Below, piece after piece: positions 41,309-50,219 of a stretch of DNA of 64,000 bases. Source of the DNA: Pseudarthrobacter sulfonivorans (GTDB lineage: Bacteria; Actinomycetota; Actinomycetes; Actinomycetales; Micrococcaceae). Made by a program: the position numbers and the translations under genes. The first letter of the stretch is position 1. Every line of letters starts with the position of its first letter. The notes beneath the pieces were generated by a model. That model saw only the letters and a program-made list of their open reading frames with translations. It was not told where the DNA came from and did no database searches. The stretch lies in assembly GCF_014712225.1 (NCBI RefSeq), contig NZ_JACXBW010000003.1:367640-431639 (forward strand). Direction: 5' to 3'.

Positions 41309-42907
41309 CTAGGCCAGCGTAATCAGGTCCAGGTAGTCTTCGTTCCAGTGGTCCTCGACCCCGTCAGGGAGCAGCACCACGCGCTCAGGATTGAGGGCTT
41401 CGACGGCGCCCTCGTCGTGGCTGACCAGGACGACGGCGCCGCTGTAGTTGCGGAGCGCGCCCAGGATTTCGGCGCGGCTGGCCGGGTCAAGGTTGTTGGT
41501 GGGCTCGTCGAGGAGGAGCACGTTGGCGCTGGATGCCACGATGGTGGCGAGGGCCAGGCGGGTCTTCTCACCACCGGAGAGGACGCCGGCGGGCTTCTCA
41601 ACGTCGTCGCCGGAGAAGAGGAACGAGCCGAGGATGCCGCGGACTTCAGCGTCCTTCATGTCCGGGGCGGAGGAGCGCATGTTCTCCAGCACGGTCCGGT
41701 TCACGTCCAGGGTGTCGTGCTCCTGGGCGTAGTACCCAACCTTCAGGCCATGGCCGGCCACAACTTCACCGGTGTCGGGCTTGTCGACGCCGGCGAGCAT
41801 CCGCAGAAGCGTGGTCTTGCCGGCGCCGTTCAGGCCCAGGATGACAACCTTGGAGCCGCGGTCAATCGCGAGGTCCACGTCCGTGAAGATCTCAAGCGAC
41901 CCGTAGGACTTGCTGAGGCCTTCCGCGGTGAGCGGGGTCTTGCCGCAGGGCGACGGGTCCGGGAACCGCAGGGCGGCCACACGGTCGTTCTCGCGGACAG
42001 CTTCCAGTCCGCTGAGCAGGCGCTCTGCCCGCTTGGCCATGTTCTGCGCCGCGACAGCCTTGGTCGCCTTCGCGCGCATCTTGTTGGCCTGGTCGAAGAG
42101 GACCTGGGCTTTCTTCTCAGCGTTGGCGCGTTCACGCTTGCGGGCGCGCTCGTCGGTTTCGCGCTGGGTGAGGTAGCGCTTCCAGTCCATGTTGTAGAAG
42201 TCGATCTGCGCACGGTTGGCGTCGAGCAGGAAGACCTTGTTGACGGTGGCTTCCAACAGTTCGGTGTCGTGGCTGATCACGATCAGGCCGCCCTGGTGGT
42301 TCTTGAGGAATTCGCGCAGCCACGCGATGGAGTCCGCATCAAGGTGGTTGGTTGGCTCATCGAGGAGCATGGTCTCGGCGTCCGAGTAGAGGATCCGGGC
42401 CAGTTCGACACGGCGGCGCTGGCCACCGGAGAGGGTCTTCAGCGGCTGGTTGAGGATCCGGTCCGGCAGGGCCAGGTTGGAGCAGATCGCGGCAGCTTCC
42501 GCCTCGGCCGCGTAGCCGCCGGCCGCCAGGAATTCGGATTCCAGCCGGTCGTAGCGGTTCATGGCCTTGCGCTGGACGTCGGCGTCCTCGCTGGCCATTT
42601 CGTCGTGCGCCTTGCGGAGCTTGCCGACGGCGATGTCCAGGCCCCTGGCCGCCAGGATGCGGTCGCGGGCGAGCTGTTCCATGTCCGGGGTGCGGGGATC
42701 CTGCGGGAGGTAGCCGATCTCGCCCGTGCGGGTGACTTTGCCGCCTGCCGGCAGGCCTTCGCCGGCGAGGACACGCGTGAGGGTGGTCTTGCCTGCCCCG
42801 TTACGGCCCACGAGGCCGATTTTGTCGCCCTTGTCGATGCGGAAGCTCACCTGGTCCATGAGGAGCCGGGCGCCGGCGCGCAGTTCAAGATCCTGGACAG
42901 TAATCAC
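41309..42907 (-). CDS. ABC-F family ATPase
   Basis: This 532-residue tandem ABC protein without TM segments acts at the ribosome (EttA/Uup/antibiotic-protection group). First domain: GRNGAGKTTLTRVL, LSGGQRRRVELARIL, LLDEPTNHLD. The charged linker (NAEKKAQVLFDQANKMRAKA) follows. Second domain: GLNGAGKTTLLRML, LSGGEKTRLALATIV, LLDEPTNNLD. The antibiotic-protection versus housekeeping subfamily cannot be decided from sequence by eye. The start is ATG 42907. Confidence 0.93.
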   Translation of the reverse strand: MITVQDLELRAGARLLMDQVSFRIDKGDKIGLVGRNGAGKTTLTRVLAGEGLPAGGKVTRTGEIGYLPQDPRTPDMEQLARDRILAARGLDIAVGKLRKAHDEMASEDADVQRKAMNRYDRLESEFLAAGGYAAEAEAAAICSNLALPDRILNQPLKTLSGGQRRRVELARILYSDAETMLLDEPTNHLDADSIAWLREFLKNHQGGLIVISHDTELLEATVNKVFLLDANRAQIDFYNMDWKRYLTQRETDERARKRERANAEKKAQVLFDQANKMRAKATKAVAAQNMAKRAERLLSGLEAVRENDRVAALRFPDPSPCGKTPLTAEGLSKSYGSLEIFTDVDLAIDRGSKVVILGLNGAGKTTLLRMLAGVDKPDTGEVVAGHGLKVGYYAQEHDTLDVNRTVLENMRSSAPDMKDAEVRGILGSFLFSGDDVEKPAGVLSGGEKTRLALATIVASSANVLLLDEPTNNLDPASRAEILGALRNYSGAVVLVSHDEGAVEALNPERVVLLPDGVEDHWNEDYLDLITLA

Positions 42908-43027
42908 AGCAGGTAAGGCCTTTCACAACAGGGAAACGCCGCAGCTCTACGGATGGTGTCTGGAGCAGCCGGGCAGAATGGCCGGACAGAACGGCCTGTC
43001 CAAGTCTACCGGCCCCAGCTTCGGCCC

Positions 43028-43055
43028 GTAACCGCGGCCACGGCGACGCGGTTAC
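43028..43055. promoter_or_regulatory. Perfect 9-bp inverted repeat upstream of bioY
   Basis: GTAACCGCG and CGCGGTTAC are separated by 10 bp in the gap between the divergent ABC-F and bioY genes. It could be an operator. It does not resemble the BioQ TGAAC-type box. Confidence 0.35.
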
Positions 43056-43189
43056 GCCGGCCTTTGTACCCAGCCTTCAGACCACCGGCACCCGCTTAGT
43101 AGGTCCCCTACAAAAAAGCGTCCGACGGCGGCCGGTAACGTCAGGATCATCCCCATGCTTCGTTTGTACAACCACCGACAGGACTACCC

Positions 43190-43816
43190 ATGAGCCAGAC
43201 TGACACTGCCGTCACCGGCCCCGCCTCCTCCGCACGCAGCCGTTGGGATGCCACCGACCTCGGCCTGATCGCCGTCTTCGCCGCCCTCGTTGCCGGTGCC
43301 GCGCTGGTTCCGGGCATCTCGGCCAACGTATTCGGCGTTCCCATCACCTTCCAGACCCTCGCGGTGATGCTCACCGGGCTGATGCTCGGCCCCGCCCGCG
43401 GCTTCGCCGCCGTCGGCCTTTACACTCTGCTGGGGCTCGCAGGCCTGCCGATCTTCAGCCAGGGCCGCAGCGGCCTCGGCATCCTGGCCGGCCCTTCGGC
43501 GGGCTACATCATCGCTTTCCCCCTCGCCGCGGCCCTGGTGGGCTGGCTTGCCACCATCGTCATCCGGCGCACGTCACGGGCCCGCGCACTGTGGTTCTTC
43601 CTCGCCGCGACGGTGACCAGCATCACCCTGGTGCACACCCTCGGCGTTGTGGGCATGGCGGTGAACTCGAAGGCGACCCTTGGCGAGGCTTTCCTGGCCG
43701 ACCTGGTCTTCTACCCCGGCGATATCATCAAGAACACCGTCGCCGCGGTGATCGCCGTCGCCCTGCACCGCGCTTTCCCCGACCTGCTGGTCCGCCGGGT
43801 CAAGCGGATTAAGTAG
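43190..43816 (+). CDS. bioY: Biotin ECF transporter S component BioY
   Basis: This 208-residue membrane protein binds biotin in the ECF transporter. It has six hydrophobic helices with the BioY marks VFGVPITFQTLAVMLTGLML, GLYTLLGLAGLPIFSQGRSG and GPSAGYIIAFPLAAALVGWL. AGGA precedes the ATG at 43190. It is followed by bioM after 7 nt and bioN, which overlaps it, forming the complete bioYMN operon. Biotin-dependent control is likely, but no BirA/BioQ site was identified. Confidence 0.95.
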   Translation: MSQTDTAVTGPASSARSRWDATDLGLIAVFAALVAGAALVPGISANVFGVPITFQTLAVMLTGLMLGPARGFAAVGLYTLLGLAGLPIFSQGRSGLGILAGPSAGYIIAFPLAAALVGWLATIVIRRTSRARALWFFLAATVTSITLVHTLGVVGMAVNSKATLGEAFLADLVFYPGDIIKNTVAAVIAVALHRAFPDLLVRRVKRIK

Positions 43817-43823
43817 CCCGCAC

Positions 43824-44540
43824 GTGGCAACCATTTCCTTCCGGCACGCGTCCGTGGCAGTTGCCGTCGACAGCCGGCCGGAGCCCAAGACGCTGCTGGC
43901 CGACGTCACCCTGGAGCTGACCGAACAGCGCATCGGCGTGATCGGCGCCAACGGATCCGGCAAGTCAACGCTGCTGCGGCTGGTCAACGGACTGGTCCAG
44001 CCGACGTCGGGCACCGTGACCGTAGACGGCGCCGATACCGTCCGGGCGGTGCGGGCCGTCCGCCGGCAGGTGGGGTTCGTCTTTACCGATCCGCTCTCGC
44101 AGCTGGTCATGCCGACAGGGCGCGAGGATGTCGAACTGTCGCTGCGGCGTTCTGTCCGAAACGGGACGGAACGCCGGCGCCTGGCCGAGGCCGCGCTGGA
44201 CCGTTTCGGGCTGCTGGGCCTCGCAGACCAGAGCATCTACGAGCTCTCCGGCGGCGAACGCCAGCTCATGGCATTGGCCGCCGTGCTGGCCGTGGACCCG
44301 TCGGTGCTGGTGCTCGATGAGCCGTCCACCCTGCTGGACCTGCGGAACCGCGAACTGCTCCGCCGCACGCTGTCCGGCCTCGGGCAGCAGATCATCATGT
44401 CCACGCACGACCTTGACCTGGCGCTGGAAATGGACCGTGTGCTGGTGGTTGAGGGGGGCCGCGTAGTGTTCGACGGCGGCCCGGCGGCTGCCGTGGAAAC
44501 ATACCGGGCACTGTGCGCGGCCGGGCTGGCCGCGCCGTGA
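43824..44540 (+). CDS. bioM: Biotin ECF transporter ATPase BioM
   Basis: This 238-residue ECF-type ATPase contains Walker A GANGSGKSTLL (residues 41-51), Q-loop GFVFTDPLSQLV, signature ELSGGERQLMALAAVL, Walker B VLVLDEPSTLLD and H-loop MSTHDLDLALEM. The GTG start is 7 nt after bioY. The gene end overlaps bioN by 4 nt (GTGA). It powers the BioY substrate-binding component. Confidence 0.94.
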   Translation: MATISFRHASVAVAVDSRPEPKTLLADVTLELTEQRIGVIGANGSGKSTLLRLVNGLVQPTSGTVTVDGADTVRAVRAVRRQVGFVFTDPLSQLVMPTGREDVELSLRRSVRNGTERRRLAEAALDRFGLLGLADQSIYELSGGERQLMALAAVLAVDPSVLVLDEPSTLLDLRNRELLRRTLSGLGQQIIMSTHDLDLALEMDRVLVVEGGRVVFDGGPAAAVETYRALCAAGLAAP

Positions 44541-45160
44541 GAGGGCACGGCTTCCTGCTCGCCAACTACGTCCCCGGCAATTCCGTCATCCACCGGGCGC
44601 CGCTGGCCCTGAAGTTCCTGCTGGTGGTGGGCTGCGGCCTGGCGTCATTCCTGGTGGTGGACTGGCTGGTGTCCGCCGCCGTCCTCGCCGTGATGTCCGG
44701 CCTGTTCCTGCTGACCGGAGCGGGCCCGCGCCGGCTCCTGGCTGCCGTCCGGCCCCTGCTGGCGGTCCTCCTGGTCATCGGCCTGTTCCAGTGGTGGCAG
44801 CTCGGCGGACCCACCGCGGCCCGTATTGTCCTGAACATCCTGGTGTGCGTGGTGGCGGCGTCCCTCCTGACGGCCACCACCCCCATGCAGCGCCTGCTGG
44901 ACGGCGTGGTGTCCCTGGCTACGCCCTTCCGGCGCTTCGGTGCCGACCCCGAGCGCTTCGCGCTGACCATCGGCGTGATGCTGCGGAGCATTCCGTACAT
45001 CGCCGGGGCCTTCGCCGACGTGCGGGATTCCGCCCGGGCACGCGGGCTGGAACGGAATCCGCGGGCGCTCGTGCTGCCGGTGTTTATCACCACCGTGGCG
45101 TATGCACGGCAGACCGGCGAGGCACTGGCCGCCCGGGGACTCGGTGAGGCGGAGGACTAA
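44537..45160 (+). CDS. bioN: Biotin ECF transporter transmembrane component BioN
   Basis: This 207-residue membrane protein is the energy-coupling T component. Hydrophobic segments occur throughout, and the two ECF coupling helices contain the Ala-Arg-Gly motifs DSARARGLERNPRA and EALAARGLGEAED. GTG 44537 overlaps bioM by GTGA, so translation is coupled. Confidence 0.92.
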   Translation: MRGHGFLLANYVPGNSVIHRAPLALKFLLVVGCGLASFLVVDWLVSAAVLAVMSGLFLLTGAGPRRLLAAVRPLLAVLLVIGLFQWWQLGGPTAARIVLNILVCVVAASLLTATTPMQRLLDGVVSLATPFRRFGADPERFALTIGVMLRSIPYIAGAFADVRDSARARGLERNPRALVLPVFITTVAYARQTGEALAARGLGEAED

Positions 45161-45183
45161 GTGTCCCCCCGCCGTCGAGCGGC

Positions 45184-45224
45184 GACGTCTCGCCGCTACG
45201 GCGGGTCCTTAGCGGCGAGACGTC
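45184..45224. repeat. Perfect 14-bp palindrome between convergent bioN and thiolase genes
   Basis: GACGTCTCGCCGCT and AGCGGCGAGACGTC flank a 13-nt loop. Less perfect pairing (GCCGTCGAGCGG with CCCCTCGATCCGCC) extends it. It is probably a terminator or palindromic repeat; no T run. Confidence 0.6.
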
Positions 45225-45263
45225 ACCCCTCGATCCGCCGTTGTACCCGATTGCTGGCAGGGC

Positions 45264-46448
45264 TCAGCCGGTGATGGCCTCGTAGCGCAGCAGCGCCGCA
45301 GTCCCCATGCCGCCCGCAATACTGATCAGGGCCAGCGCCAGGGAACCGTGGTTCCCGGCACGCCGCGACTGGGCCAGCAGCCGGGTCACCAGCACCGCTC
45401 CCGACGCTCCGTAGGCATGGCCCAGCGCCAGCGCACCGCCGTCGAGGTTCACCCGCTCCGGATCGAGGCCCAGCTGGTCCAGGCAAGCCAGCGCCTGCGA
45501 AGCGAAAGCTTCGTTGAACTCCACCAGGTCCACCCTGGCCGCAGAAATTCCCCGGGCCGCCAGCAGGCGCTCGGCGGCAACCGCCGCGCCGATGCCCAGC
45601 AGCTCGGGGTCCACACCCGCCGTATCGGTAGCCAACACCAGGAGTCCGTCGGCCACGCCGAGTTCCCGGGCACGCTGCAAGGAAGTGATCACGACGGCGG
45701 CGGCGGCGTCCGCGTCGAAGCATGAGTTCCCGGCGGTAACAGTTCCGCCGGCCACGAAGGCAGCGGGGAACCGCGCCAGGACTGCCGCGTTGAGCCCCCG
45801 CCGCGGTCCGTCGTCCGTGCCGACGGTTCCCGCCGGCGTCTCCAGCGGGGTGATCTCGCCGCTGAAACGGCCTGCCGCCGCCGCGGCCAGGGCGCGCTGG
45901 TGGCTGCGGAAGGCGAGGTCATCCTGCCGCTGCCGGCTCACCGCGAAGCGGGCCGCCACGTTCTCCGCAGCCACTCCCATGTCCGGATCGCCGAAGCTGT
46001 GCGGCACAAACTGGGCCCGCGCGAAAAAGTCAGGTTCGCCGTCGTCGTTCCGGTACGCGCGGAGAGGAGCGGTGCTGATACTTTCCACTCCCCCGGCGAG
46101 GTACACAGGGTTTCCGCCCGCGGCCACCAGCCTGGCTGCGAGGACGATCGCGTCAAGGCCCGATCCGCACTGCCTGTCAACGGTCAAGCCAGGGACGCTG
46201 ACGGGAAGTCCGGCTTCCAGCAGGGCCAGCCTGGCCACGTTGCCGCCGCCGCCCACAGCGTTGCCAATCACCACATCGGACACGGTGTCCGGGGAGAGGC
46301 GGCTGTCGGTGAGGAGCTGTTCCAGGACAGGCGCCAGCAGTTGGTGCGCCCTGAGGTTCTTGAGTGAACCGTTGGCCCGGCAGACCGCCGTGCGCCGGGC
46401 CGCGATGATCACGGGTTGCCGGTCTGCCGGCAGCACGTCAGCGGTCAA
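45264..46448 (-). CDS. Thiolase-family protein lacking the second catalytic Cys
   Basis: This roughly 394-residue thiolase-like protein retains the nucleophilic Cys in DRQCGSGLDAIVLAARLVAA, the NEAFASQALACL box and the His in LALGHAYGASGAVLV (normally GHPxGASG). At the C-terminus, where thiolases have CxGGG, it reads ALALISIAGGMGTAALL, so Ser replaces the general-base Cys. It pairs with an acyl-CoA ligase gene in the same operon, overlapping by about 11 nt. The start is uncertain: TTG 46448 has GAGGG at 9 nt; GTG 46469 is also possible. It may condense rather than cleave, or be impaired. Confidence 0.85.
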   Translation of the reverse strand: MTADVLPADRQPVIIAARRTAVCRANGSLKNLRAHQLLAPVLEQLLTDSRLSPDTVSDVVIGNAVGGGGNVARLALLEAGLPVSVPGLTVDRQCGSGLDAIVLAARLVAAGGNPVYLAGGVESISTAPLRAYRNDDGEPDFFARAQFVPHSFGDPDMGVAAENVAARFAVSRQRQDDLAFRSHQRALAAAAAGRFSGEITPLETPAGTVGTDDGPRRGLNAAVLARFPAAFVAGGTVTAGNSCFDADAAAAVVITSLQRARELGVADGLLVLATDTAGVDPELLGIGAAVAAERLLAARGISAARVDLVEFNEAFASQALACLDQLGLDPERVNLDGGALALGHAYGASGAVLVTRLLAQSRRAGNHGSLALALISIAGGMGTAALLRYEAITG

Positions 46449-47841
46449 GTTGACGCACCCTCGTGTCACGGGATCCGATCCATTCCAGCAGGATGTTCCG
46501 GCTGATTTTGCCGCGGTCAGTGGTGGGCAGCTCGGTCAGGGCAAAATATTGCACCGGCCGTTTGTCACGCGAGAGGATGTTTTCGATGCCGGCCTTCAGT
46601 TGCGTTGCGCTGATGCCGCCGTGGGCCGGAACCACGCCCGCCACCACGCGCTGGCCCCGGAGGTCGTCGGGCATCCCGGCTGCAATCGCCGCCGCCACTC
46701 CGGGGACGGACGCCAGCGCGAGCTCCACCTCATGCGGGTAAACATTCTTCCCTGAGGTGAGAATCATGTCCGCGCGCCGGCCGAGGATGTGCAGCTCACC
46801 GTCGGCAAGATACCCCTGGTCCCCCACCGTGAGCAAGCCGCCGAAGGAACGGAGCGCCTGGCCGTCGTCACCCCACAAGTAGCCGTTGCTCACCATGCCG
46901 CTGCGGACGCAGATGTTGCCGATTTCGCCATCGGGCAGGTCGGAACCGCCGTCGTCGAGGATCCGGACCTCCACGCCAGGGAACGCGCGGCCGATTCCGG
47001 TGCCGCCGGCGTCGAGCTTCCCGGCGGGCAGCCCCACGCCGGACACAAAGCTCAGTTCCGACGCTCCGTAGTACTCATAGATGGTGGCGTTGGGCGCCCA
47101 ACGGCGCGCGGCTTCGAGCGTGCGTGCATCAAGCTTTGAGCCGGCGCAGATGATGGCCCGCAATCCGGCGGCGTCCACACCGCCTGCGAGGCCGCGCTCA
47201 CTGAGCAACCGCAGCATGGTGGGCACAAGCACCAGGCGGGTGACGCCGTCGTGCGTGATGGCGGCGTGGACGTCGCCGACGTCGAAACCCTCCAGCGTCT
47301 GGAACTCCGAGCCCGCATACAGGCACTCGGCCAAGGCATAAAGGTTAAGGCTGGCCGCGAGGGGTCCGGGGGCGAGCGTCACGTCGTCCTGGCGCAGGCC
47401 AAAGAACTCGATGGAGGCCTCGAAGGATTCGCGCCAGGAGTGCCGTGACCGGGTGAAGGCCTTGGGCACGGACGTGGTGCCGGAGGTGAGGCCGATCAGG
47501 AACGTCGATTCCGGCCGCCCGTCAGCCAGCGCATCCGCCGCGGAGACCACGCCGGCCCGGGCTGCTGCGTCGATCCGTTCCCTGATCTCCTGGCGGAGTC
47601 CCTCCGGCCAGTCGGGATCCAGCACGGCGCACTGACGCTCCCCGGCCAGTGCCGCGGCGAACCGGACAGCAAAGCCCACCGAGTTGTTCTCGGCCAGGAC
47701 GGTGACAGCTGCTGTGCCCGGGATGGCCGCTGTGGCGGCATCGCGAAGCTCGGCCCAGCGCATACGGCGGCCCGCAACCACGACCGCAGTGTCATGGGGG
47801 CGCTCTTCGGCCCAGCGCTGGATTTTGTCGAGAAAAGGCAT
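46438..47841 (-). CDS. Acyl-CoA synthetase-like AMP-binding protein
   Basis: This 467-residue adenylate-forming enzyme has core motifs FLIGLTSGTTSVPKAFTRS (A3, P-loop type), YEYYGASELS (A5), VGDQGYLADGELHILGRRAD (A7/A8) and the C-terminal DRGKISRNIL with the catalytic Lys. It lacks about 50 residues compared with typical synthetases. The pairing with a thiolase resembles the vraA/vraB organisation of Staphylococcus aureus (recollection). Substrate is unknown. Confidence 0.88.
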   Translation of the reverse strand: MPFLDKIQRWAEERPHDTAVVVAGRRMRWAELRDAATAAIPGTAAVTVLAENNSVGFAVRFAAALAGERQCAVLDPDWPEGLRQEIRERIDAAARAGVVSAADALADGRPESTFLIGLTSGTTSVPKAFTRSRHSWRESFEASIEFFGLRQDDVTLAPGPLAASLNLYALAECLYAGSEFQTLEGFDVGDVHAAITHDGVTRLVLVPTMLRLLSERGLAGGVDAAGLRAIICAGSKLDARTLEAARRWAPNATIYEYYGASELSFVSGVGLPAGKLDAGGTGIGRAFPGVEVRILDDGGSDLPDGEIGNICVRSGMVSNGYLWGDDGQALRSFGGLLTVGDQGYLADGELHILGRRADMILTSGKNVYPHEVELALASVPGVAAAIAAGMPDDLRGQRVVAGVVPAHGGISATQLKAGIENILSRDKRPVQYFALTELPTTDRGKISRNILLEWIGSRDTRVRQLDR

Positions 47842-47888
47842 CACTCAACTTTACCGGCGGGACCCGCTTCCGCGGCTCCGGCAAGGGC

Positions 47889-47894
47889 TATTGT
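47889..47894 (+). promoter_or_regulatory. Leaderless-type promoter -10 (TATTGT)
   Basis: TATTGT lies 6 nt before the ATG at 47901, with no Shine-Dalgarno sequence. Confidence 0.5.
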
Positions 47895-47900
47895 GACTTC

Positions 47901-48782
47901 ATGAGCTTCAATGACAACGTCCAGCTGGACCCATCGCAGGTGCAGGACCGTCGCGGCATGGGCCGCGGCGTCAAAGTCGGCGGCGGCATCGGGGGCGGGC
48001 TCATCCTGCTCATCGCTGCCCTGCTCGGCGTTAACCCCGCCCTGCTGGAGGGCCTTACCGGCGGGGCAGGTACCCCTGACCAAAGCCAGGGCACGGCACC
48101 GGCGTGCAAAACAGGCGCGGACGCGGACGCCCGATTGGACTGCCGGATCACGGGGACGGTCAACAGCCTGAACGCGTTCTGGCCGGCATATCTGAAGGAC
48201 TACGGGGTGCAGTACCCGCAGCCTAAAACGATCATTTTCGACAACGGCGTCAGTACCGGTTGCGGCACCGCGTCCAGTGCGGTGGGCCCGTTCTACTGCC
48301 CGGCGGACACCACAGCCTACTTCGATCCGGGCTTTTTCCAGGAACTCGTGGACAGGTTCGGTTCCTCCGGCGGACCCCTGGCCCAGGAGTATGTGGTGGC
48401 GCACGAATTCGGACACCACGTGCAAAACGTGCTGGGCTACCTGGACCGTGCCCAGCAGGACCCACAGGGACCGGAGTCAGGCGCCGTCCGGTCTGAATTG
48501 CAGGCTGACTGCTACGCCGGCCTCTGGGTGCGGCACGCATCAACCCAGGCAGGACCGGACGGGCAGCCCTTCCTGGAGCCGATCACCCAGCAGGACCTCA
48601 ACGACGCCTTGTCAGCGGCCTCGGCAGTTGGCGATGACCGGATCCAGAAGGCGGCCACCGGGCGCGTCTCTCCCGAAGCCTGGACCCACGGCTCCAGCGA
48701 ACAGCGGCAGAAGTGGTTCTACACGGGCTACCAGAGTGGCGACATCAACCAGTGCGACACGTTCTCGGCTGCCAACCTCTAG
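47901..48782 (+). CDS. Neutral zinc metallopeptidase, YpfJ-like
   Basis: This 293-residue protein has one TM helix (GGGIGGGLILLIAALLGVNP), so most of it is external. The peptidase_Zn domain has zinc motif HEFGH at residues 168-172 (EYVVAHEFGHHVQN), the third ligand in RSELQADCYAG, and Cys residues at 69, 81, 121, 133 that may form disulfides. Family marks AYFDPGFFQELVDRFGSSGG and WFYTGYQSGDINQCDTF are present. The target is unknown. The transcript appears leaderless. Confidence 0.93.
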   Translation: MSFNDNVQLDPSQVQDRRGMGRGVKVGGGIGGGLILLIAALLGVNPALLEGLTGGAGTPDQSQGTAPACKTGADADARLDCRITGTVNSLNAFWPAYLKDYGVQYPQPKTIIFDNGVSTGCGTASSAVGPFYCPADTTAYFDPGFFQELVDRFGSSGGPLAQEYVVAHEFGHHVQNVLGYLDRAQQDPQGPESGAVRSELQADCYAGLWVRHASTQAGPDGQPFLEPITQQDLNDALSAASAVGDDRIQKAATGRVSPEAWTHGSSEQRQKWFYTGYQSGDINQCDTFSAANL

Positions 48783-48800
48783 CTCCATCGCACTCCGGCT

Positions 48801-48863
48801 CCATCGATTGCTCCGTAACTGCCGTATTCAGGGGTCAAAAGGGCAGTTACGGAGCAATGGATG
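48801..48863. repeat. 63-nt palindromic element, copy B
   Basis: It begins CCATCGATTGCTCCGTAACT and ends GGAGCAATGGATG. The 22-nt arms pair with a single mismatch around a GTATTCAGGGGTCAAAAG-like centre. It is 81 percent identical over 63 nt, without gaps, to copy A after pepN. It lies 19 nt beyond the metallopeptidase stop. Confidence 0.85.
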
Positions 48864-48876
48864 ACAGAACGACGAC

Positions 48877-48909
48877 GGCCGGTCACCTTCTGTGCGAAGG
48901 TGACCGGCC
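48877..48909. terminator. 13-bp hairpin beyond the zinc peptidase gene
   Basis: GGCCGGTCACCTT pairs perfectly with AAGGTGACCGGCC around a 7-nt loop, with further ACGAC/GTCGT pairing outside. It lies between convergent genes. Confidence 0.6.
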
Positions 48910-48988
48910 GCCGTCGTACTGCTAACAGGGGCCTCCGCCGCTAGGGTTCCCTGGCCGAGCGCAGCGAGGTTAGGGAGGCGGTGGGGAC

Positions 48989-49321
48989 TCAGATGTTGAA
49001 GCCGAGGGCCCGCATCTGGTCCTTGCCGTCGTCCGTGATCCGTTCCGGACCCCACGGCGGCATCCAAACCCAGTTCAGGCGCCAGTCATCCACAACGCCG
49101 TCCAGGGCCTGGCCTACCTGCTCCTCGATCACGTCGGTGAGCGGGCAGGCGGCCGTGGTGAGGGTCATGTCGATCAGCAGGGCGCCGTCGTCGTCGGAGT
49201 ACTTCAAGCCGTACAGCAGCCCCAGGTCAACGATGTTCACGCCGAGCTCGGGGTCGATGACGTCCTTCAATGCCTCTTCGATATCCTCGAGGCCCGTCTG
49301 GGCCGCTTTGATTTCGGTCAT
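48989..49321 (-). CDS. sufT: Metal-sulfur cluster assembly factor SufT
   Basis: This 110-residue MIP18/DUF59-like protein assists Fe-S maturation. Visible are EALKDVIDPELGVNIVDLGL (DPE motif), YGLKYSDDDG, and the conserved Cys in TLTTAACPLTDVIEEQV (C59). The C-terminus has VWMPPWGPERITDDGKDQM. It is last in the suf operon, 12 nt after sufC. Confidence 0.93.
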   Translation of the reverse strand: MTEIKAAQTGLEDIEEALKDVIDPELGVNIVDLGLLYGLKYSDDDGALLIDMTLTTAACPLTDVIEEQVGQALDGVVDDWRLNWVWMPPWGPERITDDGKDQMRALGFNI

Positions 49322-49333
49322 GGCAAGTCCTAA

Positions 49334-50119
49334 CTAGGCCTGTGCTGCAGCGATGGTGGCTGCGCCGGCGCCCGTGGCGTAACGGTCGTAGCCTTCTTCT
49401 TCAAGGCGGTCAGCCAGTTCCGGGCCGCCCTCTTCGACAACCTGGCCGTCAACGAACACGTGGACGAAGTCAGGCTTGATGTAACGCAGGATCCGCGTGT
49501 AGTGCGTGATGAGCAGCGTGCCCATGTTGCCTTCGGCGTGGGCGCGGTTGACGCCTTCGGAGACAACCTTCAGGGCGTCGACGTCCAGGCCGGAGTCGGT
49601 CTCGTCCAGGATGGCGAATTTGGGCTTGAAGAGCTCCAGCTGGAGGATCTCCACGCGCTTCTTCTCGCCGCCGGAGAAGCCTTCGTTGACGTTGCGCTGG
49701 GCGAAGTCGGCGTCGATGCGCAGCTTGCCCATGGCGTCCTTGACTTCCTTGGTCCAGGTGCGCAGCTTGGGTGCTTCGCCGTCAATGGCGGTCTTGGCGG
49801 TGCGCAGGAAGTTGGTCATGCTGACACCGGGGACCTCCACGGGGTACTGCATGGCCAGGAAGACGCCGGCGCGGGCGCGCTGGTCAACACTCATCGCCAG
49901 AACGTCTTCGCCGTCGAGGGTGATGGTGCCGCTGGTGACGTTGTAGCGCGGGTGGCCGGCGATGGTGGACGCCAGGGTGGACTTGCCGGAACCGTTGGGG
50001 CCCATGATGGCGTGGGTCTGGCCGGTCTTGATGGTCAGGCTGACGCCCTTCAGGATCTCCTTGGTGCCCTGCTCCGTGTCAATGCTGACGTGCAGGTCCT
50101 TGATCTCAAGAGTAGACAT
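49334..50119 (-). CDS. sufC: Fe-S cluster assembly ATPase SufC
   Basis: This 261-residue ABC-type ATPase is the engine of the SufBCD scaffold. Walker A is GPNGSGKSTLAST, with MQYPVEVPGVSMTNFLRTAK, the SufC-specific region, next. The signature is FSGGEKKRVEILQLE and Walker B is FAILDETDSGLDVDALKVVS. ATG 50119 is the conserved start (MSTLEIKDLHVSI); the frame upstream is non-conserved. It follows the Rieske gene after about 100 nt. Confidence 0.97.
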   Translation of the reverse strand: MSTLEIKDLHVSIDTEQGTKEILKGVSLTIKTGQTHAIMGPNGSGKSTLASTIAGHPRYNVTSGTITLDGEDVLAMSVDQRARAGVFLAMQYPVEVPGVSMTNFLRTAKTAIDGEAPKLRTWTKEVKDAMGKLRIDADFAQRNVNEGFSGGEKKRVEILQLELFKPKFAILDETDSGLDVDALKVVSEGVNRAHAEGNMGTLLITHYTRILRYIKPDFVHVFVDGQVVEEGGPELADRLEEEGYDRYATGAGAATIAAAQA

Positions 50120-50219
50120 ATGTCTTGTTCTCCTCTGCACCGGGCCTTTCGGCGGCGGTGCGGTCTGTATCTGGAAGTTTGGTTCTGTTGCTTGGGTCCG
50201 GCTGGCACCGGGGATGCTG

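Noticed and set aside
41348..42916. 522-codon plus-strand frame
   Set aside because: It is antisense to the ABC-F gene over its whole length.
43020..43190. BioQ or BirA site upstream of bioY
   Set aside because: The only palindrome (GTAACCGCG / CGCGGTTAC) does not resemble known biotin regulator boxes.
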